5,142 bases of DNA from Nitrospira sp. GTDB taxonomy: Bacteria; Nitrospirota; Nitrospiria; Nitrospirales; Nitrospiraceae. This document shows, in pieces, positions 4,708 to 5,142 of the stretch (the stretch's first letter is position 1; every line of letters begins with the position of its first letter). The notes under the pieces are model-generated. The model was not told the origin of the DNA. It searched no databases and was given only the letters and a program-made list of their open reading frames with translations. The stretch lies in NCBI GenBank assembly GCA_015904055.1, contig JABMDE010000054.1, positions 1-5,142 on the forward strand. Direction: 5' to 3'. A program made the translations under genes and the position numbers.

Positions 4708-5142
4708 TCACCCCGCGTAGTCGAAGGAGAGGTCGCGGGATTGGACCAGACGGATGTTGACAAGTTGGCCGGACGCGATATCGGAGGCGAGCGAGTTCCA
4801 AATCCGTTCGGCGAGTTGTCCGCCCGTGACCTGCTCGACGCCGAACACCTGGCGAAGATCCTGGTGATCGAAGGCCTTCACCACTCTCTCTCTCACCACA
4901 CGATCCAGCGCGACGATATCGGTCACCATTCCGGTCGTCGGATCGATCGGGCCACGGACTGTGACGAAGCAATCCCATTCGCAGCCTCGGTGACCGTCCT
5001 GAATAGCCGTGAATGAATAGCGCCGGGTGATGGCCGCGACATCCAATCCCGCTGCCGCCGTCACTTCGGCAGAGAGATCCTCATCCTCGCACAGGCGAAC
5101 CGTCTGTAGTGTCCCGATGTCCTGCTGAGATGCCAGCTTCGT
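4708..5142 (-). CDS. 6-pyruvoyl-tetrahydropterin synthase/QueD-like protein, tandem-domain, C-terminal part (5' end outside window)
   Basis: The frame is open from the window edge to TGA 4710-4708, giving 144 visible residues. The last 110 or so form a PTPS-type domain: RRYSFTAI at the start, VTVRGPIDPTTGMVTDIVAL, then KAFDHQDL (the conserved D-H pair), GVEQVTGGQLAERIWNSL and IRLVQSRDLSFDYAG. Before it, LQTVRLCEDEDLSAEV looks like the end of a first PTPS domain (V-R-x-x-E), so the protein is probably a tandem fusion. PTPS/QueD enzymes convert dihydroneopterin triphosphate, for queuosine or biopterin routes, using zinc held by three histidines. In this second domain the expected H after SFTA reads Q, HGH reads RGC, about 20 residues between them are missing, and the late pterin-binding E reads Q. 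It therefore appears non-catalytic; activity, if any, must lie in the unseen first domain. Confidence 0.8.
   Translation of the reverse strand, partial: TKLASQQDIGTLQTVRLCEDEDLSAEVTAAAGLDVAAITRRYSFTAIQDGHRGCEWDCFVTVRGPIDPTTGMVTDIVALDRVVRERVVKAFDHQDLRQVFGVEQVTGGQLAERIWNSLASDIASGQLVNIRLVQSRDLSFDYAG

Noticed and set aside
1..5142. CRISPR arrays, tRNA or rRNA genes, insertion sequence ends
   Set aside because: No regularly spaced repeats, cloverleaf pattern, rRNA-like stretch or transposase was seen on either strand.

Overview
The window looks like a bacterial chromosome segment of moderately high GC. The typA tail and the style of the peroxiredoxin fragment suggest a Nitrospirota-like bacterium, but this is a weak inference because no taxonomic marker gene is complete here.

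Layout: (1) 1-468, + strand: the 3' end of typA/bipA, a translational GTPase. (2) 590-1339, +: a 249-residue protein resembling DUF4261. (3) 1402-2623, +: a sigma70-like promoter and a strong ribosome binding site lead into a peroxiredoxin gene that breaks off after about 41 codons, before its catalytic cysteine. Two tandem, paralogous small exported proteins follow (HGGQ and YVTDHAD motifs). Both are predicted to begin with histidine once the signal peptide is removed, and the first ends in a natural six-histidine run. They look like periplasmic metal-binding proteins. (4) 2624-2829: a convergent intergenic stretch without a clear terminator. (5) 2830-4537, - strand: a visibly more AT-rich three-gene operon with 4-bp stop/start overlaps at both junctions. 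It encodes a TIGR04255-type protein followed by two proteins of unknown function, and is the best candidate for an undescribed system. (6) 4708-5142, -: the 3' part of a 6-pyruvoyl-tetrahydropterin synthase/QueD-like protein that seems to be a tandem fusion, with a second domain that has lost its zinc ligands.

The + strand half reads as core chromosome with one disrupted gene: the peroxiredoxin promoter probably now drives the two exported proteins. The - strand operon is tightly coupled, so its three proteins probably act together, but no catalytic motif reveals how.
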